Shown: positions 20,045-28,144 of the stretch, in pieces
Layout: the number at the start of each line of letters is the position of its first letter
Position numbering within the stretch: the stretch's first letter is position 1
Assembly (NCBI RefSeq): GCF_016234775.1
Contig: NZ_JACRAH010000036.1
Span: 62,001-126,000 of the forward strand
Origin: Aquabacterium sp.
Lineage (GTDB): Bacteria > Pseudomonadota > Gammaproteobacteria > Burkholderiales > Burkholderiaceae_C
Length of the DNA: 64,000 nucleotides
Reading direction: 5' to 3'
The notes under the pieces: generated by a model
Seen by the model: the letters and a program-made list of their open reading frames with translations, nothing else
The model's database searches: none
Told to the model about the DNA's origin: nothing
Translations under genes and position numbers: made by a program

Positions 20045-20494
20045 ATGGCATTCGGACGTCTGGAGCGGCCTCAGGGCAGTCAGCCCATGAGCGAGATCAA
20101 CATGACCCCGCTGATCGACGTCATGCTGGTTCTGCTGGTCATCTTCATGTTGACGGCACCCTTGATGACGTCGAAGCTCAAGCTCGATCTGCCCAAATCC
20201 GATGCGCGGCCATCACCTGACAAAACGCCCTCGGTGCTGTCCATTACGTTGACGCCCGATGGTCGGGTGCACCTGGATGACCAGCCCAGCACCATGGATG
20301 CACTCACCACGCGTACGCAGGAGTTGGCGCGCAGCAAGCCCGAGACCGAGGTCCACCTGCGTGCAGACAAGGAAGTTGCTTACGGGCGCGTGGCTGAGCT
20401 GATCGGTACCTTGCAGAAGGCTGGCCTCAATCGCATCGCCTTCGTGACGGAGGCTGCAGCCGATGCCCCGGCCGGGGCCGCCTCGGCGCCCTGA
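20045..20494 (+). CDS. exbD: ExbD/TolR-family biopolymer transport protein
   Basis: The partner of the ExbB channel. The 149-residue protein has a short cytoplasmic N-terminus, one transmembrane helix at about 20–42 (LIDVMLVLLVIFML) whose first Asp is the proton-carrying residue, and a periplasmic domain ending in an Ala/Pro-rich tail. EINMTPLIDVMLVLL is the family signature. The ATG at 20045 follows a GAGGCGAG stretch. No tonB gene follows; amn does. Confidence 0.85.
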   Translation: MAFGRLERPQGSQPMSEINMTPLIDVMLVLLVIFMLTAPLMTSKLKLDLPKSDARPSPDKTPSVLSITLTPDGRVHLDDQPSTMDALTTRTQELARSKPETEVHLRADKEVAYGRVAELIGTLQKAGLNRIAFVTEAAADAPAGAASAP

Positions 20495-20520
20495 CAGCAA
20501 AGCATCTTAAAGCCCTGCAA

Positions 20521-20556
20521 CCGGATCGAGGTGGCTTGTCCACGCCGTTGATCCGG
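20521..20556. repeat. Two-tier inverted repeat after exbD
   Basis: CCGGATC (20521..20527) is the exact complement of GATCCGG (20550..20556), and GTGG/CCAC (20531..20534 and 20540..20543) nests inside. It lies 27 bases after exbD. There is no T tract, so it may be a transcript-end stabiliser rather than a terminator. Confidence 0.45.
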
Positions 20557-20666
20557 TCGTTGTCGGTCCAGCACGACAAGGCTGTAGTCGCCTCGCATTT
20601 CGGTGCTCAGCCTGGTGAGGCTGCGCGCACAATGGTCCTCAAGTTGACTGTTGGTCAGGACCGAAG

Positions 20667-22166
20667 ATGGCAGCCCCGAAGTTTCCCACCCAGCGATTCG
20701 ACAGCGCACAAGCTGCGCTGGACCATGTCACCAAGCTGTACGACGAGCAGATTGCGCACCTGCGAGATGCCTTGCAGCGCTTCGTGGCCGGCGAGAACAT
20801 CAAGACCCATGTGAGGGCCAAGTACCCTTTCGCACGCATCCACACCGATACCGTCGCACGTGCCGATTCGCGCTTGTCCTACGGCTTCGTGGCGGGGCCG
20901 GGTACGTATGAAACCACCTTGACCCGCCCCGATCTGTTTGCCGATTACTACCGCGAACAGTTCGACTTGCTGCTGGCCAACCACGGTGTGTCTATCGAGG
21001 TGGGCCTGGGTGGCGACCCGATCCCCGTTCACTTCAGCCTGGCCGAGCACCAGCATCTGGAGGGCAGCATGTCAGCCGAGCGGCGCTTGCTTTTGCGGGA
21101 TCGTTTTGATCTGCCGGACCTGGCCTCGATGGATGACGGCATTGCCAATGGCACCTATGAGACGCGCGGTGGCGCGCCCAGGCCGCTGTCCTTGTTCACC
21201 GCGCCGCGCGTGGACTATTCGCTGCACCGCTTGCGTCACTACACAGGCACCTCGCCCGAGCATTTCCAGAACTTCGTGCTGTTCACGAACTACCAGTTCT
21301 ACATTGACGAGTTCGTGCGCATGGGGCATGAGTTGATGCGTCGAGCACCAGATCCGAAGAACCCGCGTGACGATGATGATTGCGTGGCCTTCATCGAGCC
21401 TGGCAATGTGATCACACGCAGGGTGGGACAGTCCGTCGAAGCGGCGGATGCCCTGGGCGCAGCGCCCCCACGCTTGCCGCAGATGCCGGCCTATCACCTG
21501 ATCCGTCGTGATCGCAGTGGCATCACGATGGTCAACATCGGCGTGGGCCCGGCCAACGCCAAGACCATCACCGACCACATTGCCGTCTTGCGACCCCATG
21601 CCTGGATCATGCTGGGCCACTGTGCCGGGCTGCGCAACTCACAGCAACTGGGTGACTATGTGCTGGCCCACGGCTATGTGCGTGAGGACCACGTGCTGGA
21701 TGAGGATCTGCCGCTGTGGGTGCCCATTCCGCCTCTGGCTGAAATCCAGCTGGCACTGGAAGGGGCTGTGGCCGATGTCACGCAACTGCATGGCTACGAG
21801 CTCAAGCGCATCATGCGCACGGGTACGGTGGCGTCGACCGACAACCGCAACTGGGAACTGCTGCCGCAGCGAGAACCGGAGCGGCGCTTCAGCCAGAGCC
21901 GTGCCGTGGCGCTGGACATGGAAAGCGCGACCATTGCCGCCAACGGCTTTCGCTTCCGTGTGCCTTACGGGACCTTGCTGTGTGTGAGTGACAAGCCCCT
22001 GCATGGCGAGCTCAAGCTGCCAGGTATGGCCAACCAGTTCTACCGCGAGCGGGTAGACCAGCATTTGCGCATCGGCTTGCGCGCCATTGAGCGTTTAAGA
22101 GCCAATATGGCGGGTCAACTGCACAGCCGCAAGCTGCGCAGCTTCGCCGAGGTCGCGTTCCAGTAA
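20667..22166 (+). CDS. amn: AMP nucleosidase
   Basis: Splits AMP to adenine and ribose 5-phosphate, adjusting the adenylate pool. The 499-residue protein has the family's full length. The N-terminal half is the AMP nucleosidase-specific domain (about 10–170) and the C-terminal half is a nucleoside phosphorylase-like fold. GVGPANAKTITDHIAVLRP and ALDMESATIAANGFRFRVP are the base/ribose-binding segments. It follows a 172-base gap after exbD and probably has its own promoter. Confidence 0.92.
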   Translation: MAAPKFPTQRFDSAQAALDHVTKLYDEQIAHLRDALQRFVAGENIKTHVRAKYPFARIHTDTVARADSRLSYGFVAGPGTYETTLTRPDLFADYYREQFDLLLANHGVSIEVGLGGDPIPVHFSLAEHQHLEGSMSAERRLLLRDRFDLPDLASMDDGIANGTYETRGGAPRPLSLFTAPRVDYSLHRLRHYTGTSPEHFQNFVLFTNYQFYIDEFVRMGHELMRRAPDPKNPRDDDDCVAFIEPGNVITRRVGQSVEAADALGAAPPRLPQMPAYHLIRRDRSGITMVNIGVGPANAKTITDHIAVLRPHAWIMLGHCAGLRNSQQLGDYVLAHGYVREDHVLDEDLPLWVPIPPLAEIQLALEGAVADVTQLHGYELKRIMRTGTVASTDNRNWELLPQREPERRFSQSRAVALDMESATIAANGFRFRVPYGTLLCVSDKPLHGELKLPGMANQFYRERVDQHLRIGLRAIERLRANMAGQLHSRKLRSFAEVAFQ

Positions 22167-22246
22167 CGGGCTAACCCGTTGTGGTTGTGCTGAGGCTACC
22201 TTGTGTTACTAGATGGCCTCGGATCAGCGTGCAACGATGCACGCTG
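22165..22246. repeat. Two perfect hairpins between convergent amn and higA
   Basis: AACGGG-CTAA-CCCGTT (22165..22180) overlaps the amn stop codon. CAGCGTGC (22225..22232) pairs with GCACGCTG (22239..22246). Neither is followed by a good T tract. They probably form the 3' ends of the two converging transcripts. Confidence 0.45.
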
Positions 22247-22290
22247 CATGGCTGCGGCGTGTGCCGGGCCATGCGGTCATGTCAGAGGGA

Positions 22291-22611
22291 TCAGGCTGCA
22301 GCCAGAACAGGCGTGGCAGCAGCTTGTATCTGCGCCACTTCACGACGGATCTGCTCACCGGCCAGTTCTTCAGCCACGCGCAGGTCGTAAGCGGTCTGCA
22401 GGTCCATCCAGTACTGGGGCGTTGTGCCAAAGAAGCGAGCCAGACGCAGGGCGGAGTCGGGGCTGATGCCACGGCGCTCACGCACGATGTCGTTCACGCG
22501 AGGGGCAGGAACGTGCAGGCGAATTGCCAGACCGCTGGCCGACAGGCCATGTTGTTCCATGAACTTGGCGCGCAGAATGGCGCCGGGGTGCACTGCAGGT
22601 GAATTGCTCAT
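22291..22611 (-). CDS. higA: HigA-family XRE antitoxin-like regulator (orphan)
   Basis: A 106-residue helix-turn-helix protein of the HigA/VapI group. HPGAILRAKFMEQHGLSASGLA starts the domain, and the recognition region is VPAPRVNDIVRERRGISPDSALRLARFFGTTPQYWMDLQ, which is diagnostic. Such proteins normally neutralise a HigB RNase encoded just upstream. Here the 149 bases upstream are non-coding and a Crp-family gene diverges from them, so no toxin partner is present. It may be a domesticated repressor. Confidence 0.85.
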   Translation of the reverse strand: MSNSPAVHPGAILRAKFMEQHGLSASGLAIRLHVPAPRVNDIVRERRGISPDSALRLARFFGTTPQYWMDLQTAYDLRVAEELAGEQIRREVAQIQAAATPVLAAA

Positions 22612-22669
22612 AGGACTAAGGGTTTTTCATAGATACTGGCCTGATCGTATGAGGTTTGTCTCAATTAGA

Positions 22670-22687
22670 TTGTCAATACTTGGACAA
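22670..22687. promoter_or_regulatory. Candidate operator between higA and the Crp-family gene
   Basis: TTGTC-N8-GACAA is a perfect inverted repeat in the divergent intergenic region, 59 bases upstream of higA and 74 bases before the Crp-type gene. Read on the minus strand it includes TTGACA, a consensus -35 hexamer, although no well-spaced -10 follows. It could be a site for HigA autoregulation or for the Crp-like protein. Confidence 0.35.
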
Positions 22688-22760
22688 TTACATGCGATTC
22701 ATCTAACCATTTCGGGGGATCGCGGGAAAACACTTATGCCGTTTACCGTTTGATGAAACA

Positions 22761-23522
22761 ATGGCGAGACGAACTGAATCCACGCCGCTGACTTTGTTGC
22801 CGGCGCTCAAGTCCCATCTTTGGTTTGCCAGTTGCCCGGCGCCGTTCCAGCTCGCCTTGATCGAGCGCTCCAGGCTTTGGCACATCAAGACCGGTGAGTT
22901 CCTGTTTTCACGTGGTGAGGCGCAGGACAGCCTGTGTTGTGTGGTGGCCGGCGCCTTGAAGATCGGGTCCATCAATCCGAAGGATGGCAGCCATCGCCTG
23001 ACGATGTACGTGGAGCCGTATCACTGGTTTGGCGAGATCTCGCTGATCGACGGCATGCCCCGCAGCCAGGACGCCATTGCAGACACCGACAGCACCGTGA
23101 TGGTCGTGAACGGCCCGCAACTGCTGGAGTGGCTGGGCCAGCATCCCGCCCACTGGCGTGATCTGGCCCGATTGGCTTGCGGCAAATTGAGGCTCATTCT
23201 GACGGCCATCGAAGACAACGCCACCCTGTCCATCGAGCAGCAACTGGCCCGGCGCTTGCTGTTCTCAGCCACCAATTTCGGACAGTCGACCAACCCCAGC
23301 ATCCGGCGACGGGTTCGCCTGCCCCAGGAATACCTGGCGCGCATGTTGGGCGTCTCAAGGCAAACGGTCAACAAGGCGCTCAGGGCCTTGGAGCGCGAGC
23401 GTGTGCTGGCGCTGCACTATGCCGAGATCGAGATCGTGGACATGCCGGCGCTGGTGGCGCGGGCCGGGGCGGTGGACCCCAGCCTGCGTCAATCCATGGT
23501 GTTGCCGGAAGATGCGCCTTGA
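22761..23522 (+). CDS. Crp/Fnr-family transcriptional regulator
   Basis: A 253-residue regulator. Residues about 25–140 form a cyclic-nucleotide-binding-type beta-roll (GEFLFSRGEAQDSLCCVVAGALKI and WFGEISLIDG). Residues about 165–230 are the winged helix, with LPQEYLARMLGVSRQTVNKALRALERE. The FNR cysteine set is absent, so an iron-sulfur sensor is unlikely. Whether it binds a nucleotide cannot be judged. It ends four bases before the converging purT. Confidence 0.88.
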   Translation: MARRTESTPLTLLPALKSHLWFASCPAPFQLALIERSRLWHIKTGEFLFSRGEAQDSLCCVVAGALKIGSINPKDGSHRLTMYVEPYHWFGEISLIDGMPRSQDAIADTDSTVMVVNGPQLLEWLGQHPAHWRDLARLACGKLRLILTAIEDNATLSIEQQLARRLLFSATNFGQSTNPSIRRRVRLPQEYLARMLGVSRQTVNKALRALERERVLALHYAEIEIVDMPALVARAGAVDPSLRQSMVLPEDAP

Positions 23523-23526
23523 TGGC

Positions 23527-24759
23527 TCAGCGTGCGGCGCGGGGCTTGACCTTGCCCGCTGCCGTTCGCGCCTTCTGGCGGGCCGCGTCGATCGAGACAT
23601 CCGTGGCCAGCGCCACACCCATGCGGCGTTTGACAAAGCTCTCTGGCTTGCCAAACAGGCGCAGATCGGTGCCGGGCTCGGACAGGGCCTCGGCCACGCC
23701 GTCGAAGACCACATCCTGCGTGTCCATGCCGCCGTAGATCACGGCAGAGGCGCCTGGCGCACGCAAGCTGGTATCGACGGGCAAGCCCAGGATGGCACGC
23801 GCATGCAGCTCGAACTCGCTTTGCACCTGCGTGGACAGGGTCACCAGGCCGGTGTCGTGGGGGCGGGGGCTGACTTCGCTGAACCAGACCTGATCGCCCT
23901 TGACGAACAACTCCACGCCGAACAGGCCTTGTCCACCGAGGTTGTCGGTTACGGCCTTGGCGATGTCGCGCGCCTTTTGCAGCGCCGCCGGGTTCATGGG
24001 GTGAGGCTGCCAGCTTTCAACGTAATCGCCGCTGACCTGCAGGTGCCCGATGGGTTCGCAAAAGTAGGTGGCGATCTGGCCCTGGGATGTACCTGAACCT
24101 GCGGCGCGCACGGTCAGTTGCGTGATCTCGTAATCGAAGTCGATGAAGCCTTCCACGATGACGCGGCCATGGCTCACGCGGCCTCCGGCCATGGCGTAGT
24201 CCCACGCTTTCTGCACGTCTTGCGGGCCGTCGATCTTGCTCTGGCCTTTGCCGGACGAACTCATCACCGGCTTGACGATGCAGGGGTAGCCGATGCCGGC
24301 GTCAATGGCCGCCTGCAGTTCGGCCAGCGAGTCACAGAACTGATAGGGGCTTGTGGGCAGGCCCAGCGTTTCGGCGGCCAGGCGGCGGATGCCTTCGCGG
24401 TCCATGGTCAGGCGCGCGGCGCGGGCGGTCGGGATCACACGCACCACGCCCTTGGCCTCCAGCTCTTCCAGGACCGGCGTGGCGATGGCTTCGATTTCAG
24501 GTACGACCAGGTGCGGGCGCTCGGTTTCGATCAGCGTGCGCAACTGTGCCGGGTCGCTCATGGTGATGGTGCGACTGTGATGGGCGACTTGCTGGCCGGG
24601 GGCGTTGTCGTAGCGGTCCACGGCGATGGTCTCGACACCCAGGCGCTGCAGGGCGATCAGGACTTCCTTGCCGAGCTCGCCGGATCCCAGCAGCATGACC
24701 CGGGCTGCAGAAGGAGACAGAGGGGTGCCGAGAGGCAGGGTCTGAACAGGATGGGTCAT
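23527..24759 (-). CDS. purT: Formate-dependent phosphoribosylglycinamide formyltransferase
   Basis: ATP-grasp enzyme that makes formyl-GAR from GAR, formate and ATP in purine synthesis, independent of folate. The 410-residue protein has an N-terminal nucleotide-like fold ([20 protein letters not shown] near 23–42). The ATP-grasp core has [16 protein letters not shown] and the metal-binding [20 protein letters not shown] segments. The start at 24759 gives the normal PurT N-terminus. Confidence 0.95.
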   Translation of the reverse strand: MTHPVQTLPLGTPLSPSAARVMLLGSGELGKEVLIALQRLGVETIAVDRYDNAPGQQVAHHSRTITMSDPAQLRTLIETERPHLVVPEIEAIATPVLEELEAKGVVRVIPTARAARLTMDREGIRRLAAETLGLPTSPYQFCDSLAELQAAIDAGIGYPCIVKPVMSSSGKGQSKIDGPQDVQKAWDYAMAGGRVSHGRVIVEGFIDFDYEITQLTVRAAGSGTSQGQIATYFCEPIGHLQVSGDYVESWQPHPMNPAALQKARDIAKAVTDNLGGQGLFGVELFVKGDQVWFSEVSPRPHDTGLVTLSTQVQSEFELHARAILGLPVDTSLRAPGASAVIYGGMDTQDVVFDGVAEALSEPGTDLRLFGKPESFVKRRMGVALATDVSIDAARQKARTAAGKVKPRAAR

Positions 24760-24828
24760 GGTGGGCCTGCGTGTTGAAAAAGGGCTGGAACAGGGGTGGC
24801 GTTATTGTCGCCGCAGGCAGACTGCCGT

Positions 24829-26085
24829 TCAGCCTTGCTGAGGCAGGATCACGGTGAAATGGCTGCCCTGGCCGGGCTGGCTTTGCAGGTGCACCGCAGC
24901 CCCCATGCGGTCGGCCAGTCGTTTCACGACGGCCAACCCCAGGCCAGAGCCCTCTGCGCCCGTGATGCGGGCGTCTTCCAGGCGCACATACGGTTCAAAC
25001 ACGCGCTCCTGATGCTCGGGGGGGATGCCGATGCCCGTGTCGATCACCTCCAGGTGTGCCGGGCTCGTGGATGAGGCTCGGCTGGCTCGGACGGTGATGC
25101 TGCCGGACGGCGTGTACTTCAAGGCGTTGCCGATGAGGTTGCCCAGTATCTGGCGCACGCGCGCGCCGTCAGCCCAGATGTGCTGCAGGCTCAGGCTGTC
25201 GCTGGGCGGCAACTCGCAAGTCAGCTTGATGTGATGGCTTTGGGCCTGTGGCTGGAAGGCGTCGCATACATCCTGCACCAGCAAAGCCAGGTCCACCGCC
25301 TGTGGCTGCAGGCGCCATGCGGGGTTTTCCAGGCGGGTGTATTCGGTGACGTCTCGCAAGTGGGTGTCGAGTTGCGACGCCGCATTGCGGATGCGCTCGA
25401 TGGCCCGGTGTTCGGGGGGCGTATTGGCCTTGAGTGCCAGCAGATCGATGGAGCCCAGAATGGACTGCAGCGGGCTGCGGATCTCGTGCGAGAGCATGGC
25501 CAGGAAGCGCTCCTTGCTTTCATGCGATGCGCGCTCGGTGGCTCGCAGGCGGTCTTTCAAGGTGCTGATGTAATGCAGCGCCACGATGCAGGCTGGTTGG
25601 GCCGCCAGCAGGACGCCCCAGGTGTGGCCCACCATGTCTTCTGCGCCATGCATCACGGGGCCGTAGCGGTACAGGTACATCGCAATCAGGCCGGCGTAGT
25701 GCAGCCAGCACAGCAGGTTGGCTGCTCGCCCCAACGCCACGAAGGCGGCGACATAGAACATGGTCATGAACTGCGCGGCGCAGGCCAGCGCATACAGGCC
25801 ATTGGGTGAGTGGTCATTGGAGGCGACGTACAGCCCGCCAATGAAGTACACGCTGGTCAACAGCAGCACGCCAAAGACCAGGGGTGTCAGCCAGGCCGGC
25901 TTGCGCCACAGGAGTGCGGCCACCAATGCGTAAAGCGCCCCCATGGTGGGCACCCAGAAGCGGTCCCATGGGGTGCTCAGTCCGGCCAGGCAAACCGACA
26001 GGGCGCCCACCGCCACCAGGGCGCTGGCCCAGAGAATCAGCCGCACGCGTTCCTGTGGTTGTGTCGGCGCGATGGTGTCAGTCAT
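24829..26085 (-). CDS. Membrane sensor histidine kinase
   Basis: A 418-residue kinase. The first ~170 residues contain about six hydrophobic helices and no large periplasmic domain, so it probably senses in or at the membrane. The HisKA box FLAMLSHEIRSPLQ places the phosphorylated His at residue 200. The ATPase domain has the N box GNLIGNALKYTPSG, DTGIGIPPEHQERVFEPYVR and GSGLGLAVVKRLADRMG. The ATG at 26085 overlaps the stop of the upstream BetR regulator by eight bases, so the two genes are translationally coupled. An in-frame TTG seven codons earlier is a weaker start. Confidence 0.88.
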   Translation of the reverse strand: MTDTIAPTQPQERVRLILWASALVAVGALSVCLAGLSTPWDRFWVPTMGALYALVAALLWRKPAWLTPLVFGVLLLTSVYFIGGLYVASNDHSPNGLYALACAAQFMTMFYVAAFVALGRAANLLCWLHYAGLIAMYLYRYGPVMHGAEDMVGHTWGVLLAAQPACIVALHYISTLKDRLRATERASHESKERFLAMLSHEIRSPLQSILGSIDLLALKANTPPEHRAIERIRNAASQLDTHLRDVTEYTRLENPAWRLQPQAVDLALLVQDVCDAFQPQAQSHHIKLTCELPPSDSLSLQHIWADGARVRQILGNLIGNALKYTPSGSITVRASRASSTSPAHLEVIDTGIGIPPEHQERVFEPYVRLEDARITGAEGSGLGLAVVKRLADRMGAAVHLQSQPGQGSHFTVILPQQG

Positions 26086-27007
26086 GTTGAGAGGCGCGAC
26101 GATCAAGTCCGCTCTGGATGGCGGCCGTCAGCACAGCTGGGCGCACCGGTTTTTCAAAGAAGGTGACGCCTTGGGTACGCAGGATGGTGGCCAGCGTGGC
26201 TTCGGAGGCGGTGCCGTCCTTCAACTGACCTGTGAGCAGCACGATGGGCGCATCGGGCTGCTCCATGCGAATGCGTTCGACAATCGATTGCGAGGTCTGG
26301 CCGCCACCCAGTATCAGGTCCAACACGAAGGCATCGTGCTCGGACAGGGGGCGTGCCAGCAGGGCTGCCGAACTGGTATAGGCGTGCGCTTCATAGCCCA
26401 CTTCATTGAACCAGTCAGTCAGGGCGGCGGCAGAGCCGATGTCATCGTCCAGCACCGCGATCCGGGCTCTGGCCTGATCAAGCGAGTTGCGCACCTGTAG
26501 TTGCTCGACGGCGTAGTGCGCCCCGCTGTAACCCTCCTGCTGCATGCGCTGGACGCCCGTCACGAGCCAACCTTCGCGCTGGTTGTAGAAGGCGATCAGA
26601 CCCTGGCAACTCGCATCACGCGCAGTGGTGCACAAGGGCCCCAGCTGGATGTTGCAGGCCATCTTCTGGCCGTCGATCAGCAAGGTGGCGGGATAGGTAT
26701 TGACCGGGGTGGGCGTGGCATGGCTGCTGGTGCTGCCTGTTTGCAACGCCGATGAACCGAAAACGGCGTCCAGACTTTCTCCGAAATGCCGGCAGATGGT
26801 CTGGACTTCGTCGAACAGCCATACCGCGCCACGCAGTTTTCGACGCGCCTGGCTGATCGAAATCGCGCAAATATGCGCGATTTCGGTGGCCTGGTGGCGG
26901 CTGGGTACGCCGTGCCGTTCGAGCAAGGCGGCCAAACAAGCGCTGGCCCAGGAAAACCCTGTGCTGATGGCGTCTTGCTCATCATCAACTGGCATGTCGG
27001 TGTTCAT
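26078..27007 (-). CDS. BetR-domain response regulator
   Basis: A 309-residue regulator with inverted domain order. Residues about 10–90 are a BetR-type helix-turn-helix (SWASACLAALLERHGV, then EIAHICAISISQARRKLRG). The middle (about 105–180) is an uncharacterised linker with four cysteines/aromatic residues. Residues about 185–305 are a receiver domain with the phosphoacceptor Asp230 in FVLDLILGG, acidic DDD near 190 and the FFEKPVRP lysine. It pairs with the overlapping histidine kinase. The target genes are unknown; a long inverted repeat inside its own HTH coding region and related sequence upstream are candidate autoregulatory sites. Confidence 0.85.
   Translation of the reverse strand: MNTDMPVDDEQDAISTGFSWASACLAALLERHGVPSRHQATEIAHICAISISQARRKLRGAVWLFDEVQTICRHFGESLDAVFGSSALQTGSTSSHATPTPVNTYPATLLIDGQKMACNIQLGPLCTTARDASCQGLIAFYNQREGWLVTGVQRMQQEGYSGAHYAVEQLQVRNSLDQARARIAVLDDDIGSAAALTDWFNEVGYEAHAYTSSAALLARPLSEHDAFVLDLILGGGQTSQSIVERIRMEQPDAPIVLLTGQLKDGTASEATLATILRTQGVTFFEKPVRPAVLTAAIQSGLDRRASQHD
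26859..26884. promoter_or_regulatory. Perfect 11-bp inverted repeat inside the BetR coding region
   Basis: GAAATCGCGCA (26859..26869), spacer AATA, TGCGCGATTTC (26874..26884). The arms are exact complements. The 10-mer ATATGCGCGA in it recurs at 27064..27073 in the gene's upstream region. A second inverted repeat with the same AATA spacer (GTCA-AATA-TGAC) lies at 27078..27089. Candidate binding sites for the BetR regulator. Confidence 0.4.
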
Positions 27008-27098
27008 TCGTTTGTCAGGGATCTAGACAACATGACTTGTCCAAAAAAGTAACAAAACATCACATATGCGCGAAAGCGTCAAATATGACCGATACAAT

Positions 27099-27265
27099 GA
27101 ATTGTGCGCTGAAAAAAGATCACCTCAAAAGGCGCCGCTCAGGGAATTTTTATTACTCCAACTTGGGTAACCGAGTTGGGCAACCTTGCTACCGGTGCTT
27201 AGGCATTGCGTGAATGCGGTTGGTGCTTTCGGGCCTTTCAAAGCCACCTCTCGAGGTGGCTTTTT
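27099..27265 (+). ncRNA. Candidate small RNA or attenuated leader, family unknown
   Basis: A transcript starting just after TACAAT (27093..27098) would run about 165 bases and stop at the strong terminator at 27240..27265, well before the nucleosidase ATG at 27339. Inside it, AACTTGG-GTAA-CCGAGTT (27160..27177) is a hairpin with a GNRA tetraloop. TTGGGTAACC (27163..27172) is repeated as TTGGGCAACC (27176..27185). GCATT-GCGTG-AATGC (27203..27217) is a second hairpin. No matching riboswitch or tRNA was recognised. It is either an independent sRNA or a leader with premature termination. Confidence 0.45.
27240..27265 (+). terminator. Strong intrinsic terminator upstream of the nucleosidase gene
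   Basis: AAAGCCACC (27240..27248) pairs with GGTGGCTTT (27255..27263) with extra pairing across CTC/GAG, followed by five T residues (27261..27265). No coding gene ends upstream of it on this strand, so it must end a non-coding or leader transcript. Confidence 0.8.
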
Positions 27266-27338
27266 CATGCCCGATCTTGCGGACGTTCACCTTGCGACAT
27301 GATGCAGGCTTGTGCATCCATTTCAAGCAGGTTTGCCA

Positions 27339-28127
27339 ATGAGTTTCAAAACGGGTCGCTACAAGGGGCGCATCGGCATCATGGCCGCCATGCCCGAAGA
27401 GTTGCAAGCGCTGCTGGATGTCATGCCCGATGAGGCTGTGGAGTGCGTCGCCGGTCGCGAGTTCTGGGTGGGGCATCTGCATGGGCGAGAGGTGGTCGCA
27501 GTGCTGTCACGCATCGGCAAGGTGGCGGCCGCCACGACGACCACGGTGCTGCTGAGCCACTATGGCGTTGATCAGATCATCTTCACCGGCGTGGCCGGCG
27601 GCCTGGGCGATGGTGTGCGCGTGGGCGATGTGGTGGTAGCCGATGCGTTGGTCCAGCATGACATGGATGCTTCACCCTTGTTCCCGCGTTTCGAATTGCC
27701 TGGGCTGGGAGTGAGCGCACTGTCGCCGCCTGCTGCGTTCACGGCCACGGTGCGAGACACTGTGGCGCAAGTGCTCAGCCCTGGCGCGCTGACTTCAGGT
27801 GGGGCCTTGGGCGATGTGCATCTGGCGCCGCTGAATCTGGGTTTGCCGAAAGTCCACCAGGGACTCGTCATCAGCGGTGACCAGTTCATCAACGCGGCCC
27901 AAACCTGTCGTGATCTGACACAGGCCCTGCCCACGGCTTTGGCGGTAGAAATGGAAGGCGCGGCGGTGGCTCAGGTCTGCCATGATTTTGGTGTGCCGTA
28001 CGCTGTGATCCGAACCATCTCGGATCGCGCCGACGATGACGCGCACATCGACTTTCCTCGATTCGTCAGTGCAGTGGCGCGGCACTATTCGCTGGCCATC
28101 GTCGAAGCCCTGCTGCAACGCGTTTGA
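27339..28127 (+). CDS. 5'-methylthioadenosine/S-adenosylhomocysteine nucleosidase-like protein
   Basis: A 262-residue member of the nucleoside phosphorylase/MTAN superfamily, probably cleaving adenine from MTA, SAH or a related nucleoside. IGIMAAMPEELQALLD opens the fold. FTGVAGGLGDGVRVGDVVVADALVQHDMD is the phosphate/ribose segment. VEMEGAAVAQVCHDFGVPYAVIRTISDRADDDA contains the Glu of the ribose site and the catalytic Asp. It is about 30 residues longer than E. coli MTAN, with an insert around 120–150. The ATG at 27339 has only a weak ribosome-binding site. The DUF962 gene follows after 17 bases. Confidence 0.85.
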   Translation: MSFKTGRYKGRIGIMAAMPEELQALLDVMPDEAVECVAGREFWVGHLHGREVVAVLSRIGKVAAATTTTVLLSHYGVDQIIFTGVAGGLGDGVRVGDVVVADALVQHDMDASPLFPRFELPGLGVSALSPPAAFTATVRDTVAQVLSPGALTSGGALGDVHLAPLNLGLPKVHQGLVISGDQFINAAQTCRDLTQALPTALAVEMEGAAVAQVCHDFGVPYAVIRTISDRADDDAHIDFPRFVSAVARHYSLAIVEALLQRV

Positions 28128-28144
28128 TACAACGGAGACCAACC

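Larger units (their letters stand above)
27008..27338. other. Divergent intergenic region between betR and the nucleosidase gene
   Basis: A 331-base region without a protein gene. It holds the ATATGCGCGA copy (27064..27073), the GTCA-AATA-TGAC repeat (27078..27089), a -10-like TACAAT (27093..27098), a structured stretch (27150..27235) and a strong intrinsic terminator (27240..27265). The last three are described separately as a candidate small RNA. Confidence 0.6.

Noticed and set aside
19375-20494. Naming the channel genes tolQ and tolR
   Set aside because: No tolA, tolB or pal is adjacent, so the neutral ExbB/ExbD names are used. The distinction cannot be settled from this window.
22612-22760. 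A higB toxin gene upstream of higA
   Set aside because: No reading frame of useful length or HigB-like motif lies in these 149 bases on either strand.
27150-27260. Possible tRNA or known riboswitch in the region before the nucleosidase
   Set aside because: There is no acceptor/T-arm pattern or GGTTCGAATC-type T loop, and no match by eye to SAH, SAM, GEMM, glycine or TPP consensus. Kept only as an unassigned RNA candidate.
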